Of a stretch of 48,549 nucleotides of DNA, positions 1-9,477 are shown piece by piece (the first letter of the stretch is position 1; every line of letters starts with the position of its first letter). The notes under the pieces are model-generated. The model did no database searches and was not told the origin of the DNA. It worked only from the letters and a program-made list of their open reading frames with translations. The position numbers were made by a program, and so were the translations under genes. The DNA comes from Patescibacteria group bacterium (GTDB lineage: Bacteria > Patescibacteriota > Gracilibacteria > UBA1369), in NCBI GenBank assembly GCA_963169815.1, contig CAUJDC010000039.1, forward strand, positions 1-48,549, in the 5' to 3' direction.

Positions 1-1
1 G

Positions 2-2326
2 AATTTGCATAAACACGCTGCTGATCCGCTCTTGAGTGGAATCACTGAAAGTCCGCATTATTTCTACCTGCCGTCTGGCGACACTGAAGCCGTGTCTGAA
101 AAAGGAGTCATGACCCGTTTCAGCTACGAGGAAGACACCGTGCAGGAAGATTCCCAAAACATTGAAGTTGTAAATGATGACTTTCAAGGCTATGAAAACA
201 ATTACAAAGTCATCACGAATTTTGATAACGAAGCGGGCGAAACCTACACAGGCGGATCATTCGACACGTCAGAATACAAACAAGGAACCCAAGCCAGAAA
301 ACTAAGTCTCACTACCGACAGCACGGCAACGCTTCTTATCGATATTCCGAGCAAAAACATCTCGACATTTTCTGGTTCCGACAAAATTGAATTCTGGGTT
401 TATGTGAGTACGTTGGCCAATATCGATATGGCTACGCTTCAGCTCGGATCGACCACGCCCTCAACAAACTATTTCCAAAACAACTTCCTTTCCCAGCTCG
501 TGCAAAACGGCTGGAACCGCATATCGATACCGATGAGCGGATTCACTCAAAACGGATCGCCGAACTGGAATAACATCATCCGCGTTAGGCTTGAATTCTC
601 GACCAACACCAACGGCGCTTCAGACTTTATTGCCGACAGCATGCGCGTTGTGAAGGCTGCGAACACCACAAACACATTCTGGTCTAACGATGAAGGCTTC
701 TGGGAAATCCATGAATTCAGCGGTTTGAAGCGCTACGTGAAAACGGATGAAGCTTCGGGCGATAAAAACAGCATTCTCTCGCTTGGAAATCAGAGCCGTA
801 ATTATTTGAACGGAATATTTACGGCGCGAATCAGGCGCCTGCAAGGGTCGCTGAACTCGGGAATCAAGTGGCGTTACACCTCTCCATCCAGCTGCTACCA
901 CGCCTACTTCACTGGAACTGAGCTCAAATTTGCAAAGAACGGCGGAACTGTAATCCAAAGCGTTGCTTTTCCAATCAGTGCGAATACCGATTACTGGCTT
1001 CGCGTAGCTTTCAATGGCAATTCGGTTGTGATTTCGACCTCTCTCGACGGGATCACATTCACGGCTCAAATCAGCATGACTGATTCAAGCATTACGACCG
1101 CAGGACAGGTCGCGCTATTTGATAGCGGAAACATCACTGCATTCGACAAAGTTATCCTGCAGCAAACCTCTATCACCTACGAACGCGACGCAGCTGATCG
1201 TCTCGTGAAGATCGAAGAAAATACGGGCGAAGGCGACAAGTTCGACGGCTTCGGCTCGTTCTTCAAACGCATAGCCACATTTGAGGTCGACGAAAATGTC
1301 ATGACTGGGGGCGTCGCGGATATAGCAAACTACAAAACGGGAAGCCGAGGATGGAAAGTCAGCGCCGCGTCTTCGTATGCCTACGACAATACATTGAGCC
1401 TCGACCTGACCAAATTTGAGGACGGGATAAGCTCGGCCAACACGGACGTGATTGCCTTCTGGGCTTATATCGCCACCGAAGTGCCGACATCAATCCGTCT
1501 TGAACTTTCAGAAACGCAGGACGTGAAGGAAGCGGAGACCATTATCAACGCAGCCAGTCTGGCACTCGGCTGGAATTACATCGAAGTGGCGAAGTCCGCC
1601 TTCACGACGATCGGCGGATTCGATTGGTCGTCCGTAAAACAAGTCCGTTTCTGGTATGCCCACGGAAACAACAATCCTCAAGTGACTTTCGACTCAATCC
1701 AGCTCGTGAAAAGCAACGGGATAGTAACAAGCAAATACGACACGGCAAACGGTAAATGGCTCATAGAAAAAGACATCGAAAATACCAACCAATATTTGGT
1801 GCAATCGGATGAAGTGGCTGGTGAAAAATTCATGGCTCTGAAGACTGACGGTGAAAAAAACATCTTCCAGAACTTTACATATCGGGGAGCCTTCAACGCT
1901 CGGCGCGGTAATGCCTGCGCATTGATCTTCAAGTATCAGGACTCCAACAACTTCCTGCGATTGCAGAGCAAGAACGGCAGGATTTCATTTGTGAAAAGAG
2001 TGGCTGGGATCGATACGGTCTTAGGCGAGGAAATGGCATTCACGCCGAGCGCTGACAACTTCTTCCATTTCAAAGTCGAGTGCGACAGCAATAGCTTCAA
2101 ATATTACTACTCCGAAGACGGCGCGATTTGGATTCTGATCGATGAAGTGACAGCCTCGGATTTCACCGAAGGCCAGATCGGCGTTTTCTCGGAAGGAATG
2201 CTGTTGCGGGTCGACCAGCTCTTTGTCTATGAGCACAACCAAGGCGGTGACACGTTCTACGAGCTCTTTTACGACGATGACGGCAACGTCTCTTCGATTG
2301 TAAAGAAGCCAATAATTGCATCTTAA
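2..2326 (+). CDS. Partial (5'-truncated) large surface/phage tail-type protein with two tandem units of CBM-like + LamG-like domains, each ending in a YD/RHS-like strand
   Basis: ORF open to the window edge; two internal copies of 'F..E..T.GG..D...YK.G.....' (CBM-like) followed by 'FW..../KWLIE...' LamG-like segments, then 'ITYERDAADRLVKIEE' and 'FYELFYDDDGNVSSI'. Confidence 0.7.
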   Translation, partial: NLHKHAADPLLSGITESPHYFYLPSGDTEAVSEKGVMTRFSYEEDTVQEDSQNIEVVNDDFQGYENNYKVITNFDNEAGETYTGGSFDTSEYKQGTQARKLSLTTDSTATLLIDIPSKNISTFSGSDKIEFWVYVSTLANIDMATLQLGSTTPSTNYFQNNFLSQLVQNGWNRISIPMSGFTQNGSPNWNNIIRVRLEFSTNTNGASDFIADSMRVVKAANTTNTFWSNDEGFWEIHEFSGLKRYVKTDEASGDKNSILSLGNQSRNYLNGIFTARIRRLQGSLNSGIKWRYTSPSSCYHAYFTGTELKFAKNGGTVIQSVAFPISANTDYWLRVAFNGNSVVISTSLDGITFTAQISMTDSSITTAGQVALFDSGNITAFDKVILQQTSITYERDAADRLVKIEENTGEGDKFDGFGSFFKRIATFEVDENVMTGGVADIANYKTGSRGWKVSAASSYAYDNTLSLDLTKFEDGISSANTDVIAFWAYIATEVPTSIRLELSETQDVKEAETIINAASLALGWNYIEVAKSAFTTIGGFDWSSVKQVRFWYAHGNNNPQVTFDSIQLVKSNGIVTSKYDTANGKWLIEKDIENTNQYLVQSDEVAGEKFMALKTDGEKNIFQNFTYRGAFNARRGNACALIFKYQDSNNFLRLQSKNGRISFVKRVAGIDTVLGEEMAFTPSADNFFHFKVECDSNSFKYYYSEDGAIWILIDEVTASDFTEGQIGVFSEGMLLRVDQLFVYEHNQGGDTFYELFYDDDGNVSSIVKKPIIAS

Positions 2327-2344
2327 TCATTTAACTAAAACACT

Positions 2345-4759
2345 ATGGCAAATATCACTATCGGCGGCGGATCTGGCTCAGTCTTCAAGGACGCAATTCC
2401 ATCCGCGCTGCAATTCACAAGCTGGGATATCTATCAATGGTTTCAGCAAGGCGGTCAGGGGTTTAACCTCAACTACCAAAACTTCAACTACAACCCTGTT
2501 TATTTCAACCATGTCTTCGATGTGGCAAATAAAAAGTTTTTCGCAATCCCTCAAGGCATGGGAAACAAATACGACTACAAGTACGACAAGCAAAGTCCGA
2601 TCGGAGTCTATAAATATGACCACCAAACTGATACGAGCGTATGGATAGAATTCAATAAAACCGATGTCTACAACAACCGCAGCCGTTTCAGCAATTCCCA
2701 AAACTCAAACTACAACAACATCATTTACGATGAAACCAGCAACAAGCTCTTCTGGCTTTGCTTCAGCGATAAGACGCTCTGGGAAATTGATCAAAGTACT
2801 GGGGCGATGACTCAAAAGACCACATGTACACTAGCTGGAACCATTTGCTCAATCGTCGCATGCAATGGAATTTTGTACGTCATGGATACAAGCAAGAACT
2901 TTGCGAAATATACGATCGCAAGTAACGCGTGGGCTTCCCTTACGACCATGACGGGCTCTGCAAGCATGAGTCAGGGCTATGCTCGGCTTCTCACTGATGG
3001 CTCGGCTTGGGTGGTCTTTGTTCCGTATCAGAATATGCAGACCGCAGGGCAAGAACTCATGAAATACAACATATCCGCCAATACTTGGACAGCGGCGGTT
3101 ACAACAGGTGCCCCAACCAGTAGCAGCTATTACATATCAGAGATATTTAATGGTTTTGTGTACGTTCAGTACCTCGGAACGTCTGATAACTACAGCCAAA
3201 TTTGGAAATACAACATTTCTGGCAACACATGGACGGCGAGTGCATTAAACCTCCGCACGAAGGGTCTAACAAACGGCGGCGCCTATGGCATGTTCCGCGC
3301 AAACAGCAAGCTCTATTGGATTGGTTCGTATGCAGTCAATGACTACAGCGATACTCGCGCAATGCAGAAATACGGAATTTGGGAAATGGATACTGCCGAA
3401 AACTTTACACTCAACGCCAGCAAATTCACTCCCGTACAAATGGGACAGTGGTGTTACGGCCAGCAAGGCGGTTATGAGCAGGACATGATGGCGGCCACAA
3501 AATCAAACGCGCGATATCAAGTCTATTGCGGATTCCATAGCTACGCCCGAGGCTTCCGCTATTTCCCGTACGTTGATCCGACGCTTAAAACCGTAGAATG
3601 GGTGAAAGTACCAATGGAGTCGGGAAAGGAAAAGGAGTGGAGCGGTTGGGGCGCCGTCGTGAAAAATGGAAAACTCTACATGGTTGACCCCGTATCGCTC
3701 GATCTGTTTGTTTGCACGATTGGCACTTGGACTTGGACGAAGAAAGACAACATTTACGCTCGCATCGGAAATAAAATGCCGTACAGCGTGCATGGAGATG
3801 AATGGAATTTGGGTTGCGGTCTTGCATATTTGAGCGGAGCGACTCCGCATCAGCTTGTAGGCGGATTGTTTACCGTAAAGGAAGATGCTACGAACATCTA
3901 CCTGATGGCGCCTCGATACGGATCGAATGATTACGTCTACGTATACAAATACGATGTCGTGGCAAACCAATGGAGCGTCTTGAACACCTCGGGGTCAATG
4001 CCGAACGCCTATCTCGGAAATAACACTTCGCAATCAAGTTATGCGATGTGGAAGAGTCATCTGATCACATCAAACGAAGCCAGCACATGGTTGCTTCTGA
4101 CGTCTCACTGCTATAACAGCACGACTCAATATTTCGTTCAGAGATACTACGCATTCAATCCGACCGACGGCTCATTTGAAGCGGTGGTTGGATATAACCA
4201 CACAAGCCAATGGTATGGAGTTTACGGCTTCACGCTTGAAGGAAAGCCCATCTGGCACACAAGCACTAGTGACAGCAAGCTCTATTACAACGACATGAGC
4301 ACAATGGCTTATGACGTTACAAATAAGCTGCTCGAACAATTCCTGAATGACCAAAACAAATATATCTGGATGCAAAGCACGTTCTGCCAGAACGCGGTAG
4401 CTATCTTCAATTTGGATTCCAGCAACTTCGAAAAGTGCTTCATGCTTCGAATGGATATCAGTAGCACACAAGGAGCGGTAAACCAGATTTGGGGATTCTA
4501 TCAGCAAATCGATGCCGTGAAGGGAGGGTATCTTCTCGGTTGGGCAAGAAACGCATCGTTGAGCTCACCGTACCGATACGGCCGAATCATGATCGATAAC
4601 GACAATGTTCGATCGGTCATCGTAAATGACGCACTGCCATCATCGGTTGTTGACTCAGCCACGGTATTCACCACAAAGGTCAAAAAGAACTTCAAACTTT
4701 ATCTCGAATATTGGTGCTACAACAACGGTCTTGTGACCTTCTTTGCGCCAGCCAATTAA
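2345..4759 (+). CDS. Kelch-like beta-propeller protein, probable phage structural/adhesin protein
   Basis: 804 aa; repeated 'KYNISxNTWTA..', 'KYDVVANQWSVLN', 'YFVQRYYAFNPTDGSFEAV' blades; directly downstream of the first ORF. Confidence 0.65.
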   Translation: MANITIGGGSGSVFKDAIPSALQFTSWDIYQWFQQGGQGFNLNYQNFNYNPVYFNHVFDVANKKFFAIPQGMGNKYDYKYDKQSPIGVYKYDHQTDTSVWIEFNKTDVYNNRSRFSNSQNSNYNNIIYDETSNKLFWLCFSDKTLWEIDQSTGAMTQKTTCTLAGTICSIVACNGILYVMDTSKNFAKYTIASNAWASLTTMTGSASMSQGYARLLTDGSAWVVFVPYQNMQTAGQELMKYNISANTWTAAVTTGAPTSSSYYISEIFNGFVYVQYLGTSDNYSQIWKYNISGNTWTASALNLRTKGLTNGGAYGMFRANSKLYWIGSYAVNDYSDTRAMQKYGIWEMDTAENFTLNASKFTPVQMGQWCYGQQGGYEQDMMAATKSNARYQVYCGFHSYARGFRYFPYVDPTLKTVEWVKVPMESGKEKEWSGWGAVVKNGKLYMVDPVSLDLFVCTIGTWTWTKKDNIYARIGNKMPYSVHGDEWNLGCGLAYLSGATPHQLVGGLFTVKEDATNIYLMAPRYGSNDYVYVYKYDVVANQWSVLNTSGSMPNAYLGNNTSQSSYAMWKSHLITSNEASTWLLLTSHCYNSTTQYFVQRYYAFNPTDGSFEAVVGYNHTSQWYGVYGFTLEGKPIWHTSTSDSKLYYNDMSTMAYDVTNKLLEQFLNDQNKYIWMQSTFCQNAVAIFNLDSSNFEKCFMLRMDISSTQGAVNQIWGFYQQIDAVKGGYLLGWARNASLSSPYRYGRIMIDNDNVRSVIVNDALPSSVVDSATVFTTKVKKNFKLYLEYWCYNNGLVTFFAPAN

Positions 4760-4778
4760 TCATTAACCACATAACATT

Positions 4779-5264
4779 ATGAAATTCTACAAAGCAAAAC
4801 ACTCGGTAGTCAGCGAAGGTGTTGAAGCCACCGTCGTGTACCACAAAGATAACGGCGATGAGCTGGTCTGCGTGCGCGAAGGCGCCGAAGCTTTCGAAGA
4901 ACAAAATCCAGACGCCAAAGAACAAACCGTTGTCGAGGCTGACAAGCTTCTGGGAAAAGAGAGCGTAAAAATTTCAGTGCCTACAAAAGCTGAGATTCGA
5001 AAACAAAAACCGCTAACAAAGGAAGAAATAACGTCTGAAATTGAAAATGCGGAGACTTTGACCGCTGATATTTCCGTGGTCGAGGAAAAAGACAAGGAAG
5101 GTAAGGCTGTTCAAAAGCTGACGTACTTCGAGAATCGGGAAATCAAGTCGGTCGAGGATTTTCTCAAGGCTCAGGAAGAACAACAAAAAGAGCTGGAGCA
5201 TGTAGCGCCAGCCGATGAGGTTGCACTAGAGGAAACCAAAACAGACACCGAAGAGAAATTGTAA
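4779..5264 (+). CDS. Small charged hypothetical protein of the phage-like module
   Basis: 161 aa ORF with the same leader motif as its neighbours; no recognised family. Confidence 0.6.
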   Translation: MKFYKAKHSVVSEGVEATVVYHKDNGDELVCVREGAEAFEEQNPDAKEQTVVEADKLLGKESVKISVPTKAEIRKQKPLTKEEITSEIENAETLTADISVVEEKDKEGKAVQKLTYFENREIKSVEDFLKAQEEQQKELEHVAPADEVALEETKTDTEEKL

Positions 5265-5283
5265 TCATTAACCCCGTTATTGT

Positions 5284-6009
5284 ATGCCAAAACTATACTT
5301 AATTGCTGGGCACACTCAGGGCAAAGATGAAGGTGCTCAGAACCTGAAAACCAAAGAAACCGAAAACATGATTGCAAGGAATATTCTTTTGCAGGTATTC
5401 CCGAAGATCAAAGAGCAGATATTTACCGATCTTTGTCCTTTCGACCTGACTCTTGAAGAGCAGACGAAATGGATCAATAAAAGGGCAAGCGAAAACGATT
5501 ACGTCGTTTGCTGCCATTTGAACTCCTCGCCCGAGCGCAAAGAAACAGGCGCCCTCTGCTTTTACTATGGCGGAAGCGAAGAGAGTAAAGCAAAGGCCGA
5601 TAAATTCCTAAAAGCCTACTGCCAAGAAATCGGTCTGAGAAACGCTGGATTGCTGGCCGATACCCAGAGTCGATTCGGCCGACTCGGGATTGTGAGGGAT
5701 ACCAAGGGATGGGCATTCCTGTTGGAAATGGGCTCAATCAATAATGATATAGAAACCGTGAAGACTAAGGGAGCTCAAGCCCTGATTGAGGCTTTGCAGG
5801 CGCTTGTTGGCCTGCCTGACGCGCCTGTGGCAGCTAACCAGCTCTTTACCGATGTTCCCGCCACACACCCCGATTTTGAGGCTGTTAAGTGGGCGAAGGA
5901 AAAAGGTGTCGCTGCGGGATACCCAGACGGCAGGCTTGGCGTCGATGAACCGCTTAAAGTAGGCCGATTCTTGTCATTTCTCAAAAAATATGATAACTTA
6001 CCTAAGTAA
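5284..6009 (+). CDS. N-acetylmuramoyl-L-alanine amidase (Amidase_3-like) with C-terminal SLH domain; endolysin-like
   Basis: 'LYLIAGHTQGKDEGA', 'CCHLNSSPERKETGALCFYYGG', 'FLLEMGSINN'; C-terminal 'FTDVPATHPDFEAVKWAKEKGVAAGYPDGRLGVDEPLKVG' is an SLH motif. Confidence 0.75.
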   Translation: MPKLYLIAGHTQGKDEGAQNLKTKETENMIARNILLQVFPKIKEQIFTDLCPFDLTLEEQTKWINKRASENDYVVCCHLNSSPERKETGALCFYYGGSEESKAKADKFLKAYCQEIGLRNAGLLADTQSRFGRLGIVRDTKGWAFLLEMGSINNDIETVKTKGAQALIEALQALVGLPDAPVAANQLFTDVPATHPDFEAVKWAKEKGVAAGYPDGRLGVDEPLKVGRFLSFLKKYDNLPK

Positions 6010-6184
6010 ACGGGCGGGTTTCTCCGCGAAGTGTTGACAGAGCTGTTGGTACGGAACAAGATCGACGGAAGCGAAATATTCCTTGATTCCAAGCACAACT
6101 TCCTCCACAATTTGGGGTAACCATTTGGTTAGCGGTTCCAATCGCGTCAATGACCCCCCACCAAAAAAACTCTTATTTTATTGA

Positions 6185-6403
6185 ATGGAATTACTTATGG
6201 ACAACAATCTTCCTACATCAAACTTATTACATGCGTTTGGCTTGTTTTTTACTATAAATCTGATTTTAGATATTATCGTATATAAATTTTTCGGCTTTGA
6301 AGTTGGACTTATATTTGCAATTGCTTTAAGTACTGGTTCTATAGGCTTTGCGTTGGTAGGAATAGAAAATGTAATAATTCTTAAAGATAAACAAAGCAGG
6401 TAA
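6185..6403 (+). CDS. Small hydrophobic membrane protein, hypothetical
   Basis: 72 aa ORF with two hydrophobic segments. Confidence 0.45.
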   Translation: MELLMDNNLPTSNLLHAFGLFFTINLILDIIVYKFFGFEVGLIFAIALSTGSIGFALVGIENVIILKDKQSR

Positions 6404-6421
6404 ACACTTAGGGAAGAGATC

Positions 6422-7177
6422 TTACTCCCAGGGATATACTAGTTTATTGTTTTCAGTTATTACTTCATGGATTGTATCAAAATAAACTTCTAAAAATTTG
6501 TGTATCTCTTTTGAATCGTTCTTAATTTTTCGTTTCCACTTTTTTCTTACTTCTCTAAAAACCAGTTCGCGCCCTAATTTAATGTTTTTCACGAACTCGT
6601 CATCTGAAGATTTGGTAAGTACTTCAAATAGGCTAAGCCTGTCAACATCACTGTCGGCATACCTTGCAACATGGACATGGGAACCTCTAACTTTTATATA
6701 GTTCTCAAACATTTTTTCAACTAGATTTTTCAAATTAGTAGCTTTCTTGCTTACTTTCTCACTTATTCTGGATTTTTTATATGCTCGCTCTATTGTTGTT
6801 AAATAAACTAAAAGTCTTAATCGTAATATATATAATTCTTGCAAGTAATTCTCTATGTTGTACCGAATATAACTCACTTTTGAAACTTGTTTTTCTTGAA
6901 ATGGAAATACGCCTATGTATATAGGAATATTTTGAATTGATTCATAAGAATTGGCTATCTCGTAAAAAGGCCTAAACAGCTTGTTTACTATAAGATTATC
7001 TTCTCTGTCTAACTTTGCACCAGTAAGTTGAGTGGGTTCTGATCCTAAAAGTTGGTTTACAAAGATTTTCTCTAATTCTCTTTTTTTAGTTTTTTTACGA
7101 AATAATTTTATTTTTTTAACTGAAAGCTTAGAAAGAAAACTGCTGTAAACTTTTATTTTTCTTGTATAAAAATCCAT
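6422..7177 (-). CDS. Hypothetical protein, possibly HEPN-like
   Basis: 251 aa, Lys/Arg-rich, helical; contains 'VRGSHVHVARYADSDVDRLSLFEVL' with an R-x4-H arrangement. Confidence 0.5.
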   Translation of the reverse strand: MDFYTRKIKVYSSFLSKLSVKKIKLFRKKTKKRELEKIFVNQLLGSEPTQLTGAKLDREDNLIVNKLFRPFYEIANSYESIQNIPIYIGVFPFQEKQVSKVSYIRYNIENYLQELYILRLRLLVYLTTIERAYKKSRISEKVSKKATNLKNLVEKMFENYIKVRGSHVHVARYADSDVDRLSLFEVLTKSSDDEFVKNIKLGRELVFREVRKKWKRKIKNDSKEIHKFLEVYFDTIHEVITENNKLVYPWE

Positions 7178-7292
7178 ATTAGCAAAAATTAAATATATTT
7201 TTACAATGAGTAAACTAGCTTCAGTATATTTGATTATTTCCTGAGATTAAATGAGAATTAGCATTTTCTACACAACAGATATGAGAAACTGA

Positions 7293-7544
7293 GTTCTGCT
7301 GCTTGGAGCATACGCTCTCTTTGCAATACTCTGTCTCACCAGCTTTGCATTTTCGAGAAAAAGAAAACCAGATGAACAAGTAGCAATCGTGATAAGCCGC
7401 ATTTACATGAACAATGCCTTAGCATTTGTCTTAGCGTCTAAATTCTTTACTCCAGAAGTAACATTGATAACTATCTTGGCAGAGATAACCTGGTTTACAA
7501 CATTTGGATTGTATCTATGGTTTCAAAAACGGTTTATTGATTAA
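7293..7544 (+). pseudogene. C-terminal remnant of a membrane transporter, possibly bile acid:sodium symporter (SBF)-like
   Basis: Open frame without start: LLLGAYALFAILCLTSFAFSRKRKPDEQVAIVISRIYMNNALAFVLASKFFTPEVTLITILAEITWFTTFGLYLWFQKRFID*; preceded in frame by TGA at 7290. Confidence 0.45.
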
Positions 7545-7693
7545 AATTGAATCTGGGAGACCTGAGATAGAAATGCAATATTTTGAAATGATGGAAGACC
7601 CTTTCACTTTTGTCATATTACAGGTTTTGAAGGGTGTGATTCAGTTGGAGAATTCAAAATTGCACTAAAACCATTTAGATTTTCTGATAAAAT

Positions 7694-8293
7694 TTACAAC
7701 AGCTCACTTGAAAAACTTGTTCCTAAATAATTGAATTGTTTAAACCCCTCAGCGTGTTCACATCGGCATCTTGAGCCGTATAACCTTGTTAGCATCTCTA
7801 CTTTCTCAATATAGAATTCTGGCCCTTGTGACTTAAATGGCATGATCATAGATCTTTTCCGTTCGATAACAGAGCTTACATCAACATATTTCGTAGGACT
7901 AAACTCTCCGTATAAACCTAACTTATTATACGTATCGCAAAAGAAAAATTGTGTAGGTTTTTTATGTTTTATCCAACATTGCTTGACCGCTCTAAGTACA
8001 TCAAGACTAGTTTGTCTGTGATCGGGATGACTGTCTTCATCCCAATGAGTAATAAGGATATCTGGAATGACAGCAGTCAACCTATCCCTTAAAAGACCAA
8101 CTGTTTTGTAGTAAGACACGTCAAATCCTGAAACAATACTTGATTCTTCTTGCTCTTTTTTTCTAAGTTTATCTTGCGTATCTCTGATGATAACATTCAC
8201 TTGATGTCCATTGTCCTTGTAGTTTAACAATGTCCCCCCTGCCCACAATTCTGCATCATCTATATGTGCTCCAATGTATGTGATCTTAAGCAT
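7694..8293 (-). CDS. PIG-L/LmbE family N-acetylglucosaminyl deacetylase-like protein
   Basis: 'ITYIGAHIDDAELWAGGTL' (xHxDD) and 'DSHPDHRQTS' (HPDH) motifs. Confidence 0.88.
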   Translation of the reverse strand: MLKITYIGAHIDDAELWAGGTLLNYKDNGHQVNVIIRDTQDKLRKKEQEESSIVSGFDVSYYKTVGLLRDRLTAVIPDILITHWDEDSHPDHRQTSLDVLRAVKQCWIKHKKPTQFFFCDTYNKLGLYGEFSPTKYVDVSSVIERKRSMIMPFKSQGPEFYIEKVEMLTRLYGSRCRCEHAEGFKQFNYLGTSFSSELL

Positions 8294-8309
8294 AAGTAAT
8301 ATATAATAA

Positions 8310-9476
8310 CTATTTCAATTCAGATAAGGCTTCAATCAACTTATCTATAGACGTTATTTTTATTTTATCTTCTGCTGTCTCATAGCGAACCCCCAACAAA
8401 GATAGAGCTTTTGTGATACCTCTATCGCATTCTGATAGGCCCCATTTCTTATACAATTCTATTGTTCTTAATAACACTCTTAAAATACTACTTTCAAGAT
8501 CATTTTCTAACCTAAAATTCGTAACTCTAACCTTTAGCTCGGATTCACTTAAAGACCTGACCCGACTATCTTTAGCAAATGAATCATTCTCCCATTGTTC
8601 AATAGGTGAAAGCCCATTGAGAACTGTAATGATAGCTCTTCTACTATTTACTTTTAATTTTGCTCCAGGAGAAAATTTGAAATTATCGTATTTTGTGCCA
8701 AGTGCTACCATCTTTCTGCCGATAATTCTATCTATAAAACTTCTATCCAAAGAATACCCGCCGACTTCAGCATATACGCTTGACCTAAAACCAAAATTGG
8801 CACCTGGAGTTGGAATATAGTTTCGCTTGTTTCGGTGATAGGCTTGAACGTATTGCATAAATCTCAGCCCCACTTGTAATTCAGGCAAATCTTTAAAGTA
8901 TTGAGCGTCCCAGTCTAATATACCGTGAGAACATGGAGACTCTCCTAAATTGGTAACATGACTTTCCATAAACCTCTCACCTAAACCTTGTGTATCAGCA
9001 TCTACAGATATCAATCCATGATCATAATGTGTGTCATTTTGCAATATTCTGTATAAAATTACGTCAGCTATTTCTTTTCTAACCCTTCCAATAGAAAGGT
9101 TAGCATATTTTCTAACAAAATATGCTATAGAAGGTATCTTATTTTTTTGGCCTTCCTTGAAATTTTCCAGATTTTCGGCTAAAAGTTTAGCCTTTTGTTC
9201 ATCGAAACTATTAGCATGTTGATAGTTGATGTTAGCAACTATTTCATATTTAGAAGGGTCTAGTGTTTGATTTAGAGCAAGTAATCTAATAGTCGACAAG
9301 AGCCCTGAAGGACTTTCTTCAGAGGATACTGGCAACATGACGGAAACAATATGACGACCATCCAGTGGGGGTATCTGCTTTGAAATAGCATCAATCTCTG
9401 ACAAGTAACCTGCATCTTGTAAGTTTAGGTATGATGATAATTTATTTCCTACACTAGAGTGCATGGATTTGTACAA
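8310..9476 (-). CDS. GT2-like (GT-A fold) glycosyltransferase
   Basis: 'VSVMLPVSSEESPSGLLSTIRLL', 'SVDADTQGLGERF' (DxD-like), 'GANFGFRSSVYAEVGGY'. Confidence 0.7.
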   Translation of the reverse strand: MYKSMHSSVGNKLSSYLNLQDAGYLSEIDAISKQIPPLDGRHIVSVMLPVSSEESPSGLLSTIRLLALNQTLDPSKYEIVANINYQHANSFDEQKAKLLAENLENFKEGQKNKIPSIAYFVRKYANLSIGRVRKEIADVILYRILQNDTHYDHGLISVDADTQGLGERFMESHVTNLGESPCSHGILDWDAQYFKDLPELQVGLRFMQYVQAYHRNKRNYIPTPGANFGFRSSVYAEVGGYSLDRSFIDRIIGRKMVALGTKYDNFKFSPGAKLKVNSRRAIITVLNGLSPIEQWENDSFAKDSRVRSLSESELKVRVTNFRLENDLESSILRVLLRTIELYKKWGLSECDRGITKALSLLGVRYETAEDKIKITSIDKLIEALSELK

Positions 9477-9477
9477 A

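Noticed and set aside
620-1069. Antisense ORF of 149 aa and the many other antisense ORFs (e.g. 3503-3970, 4787-5095, 5474-5737)
   Set aside because: Overlap clearly coding plus-strand genes and have atypical composition; best explained as shadow ORFs.
7599-7729. Open stretch FHFCHITGFEGCDSVGEFKIALKPFRF... as a real gene
   Set aside because: No start codon in frame and it runs into the antisense of the PIG-L gene; kept only as a possible remnant.
8413-8820. 135-aa plus-strand ORF inside the glycosyltransferase-like gene
   Set aside because: Antisense shadow of a gene with recognisable GT-A motifs.
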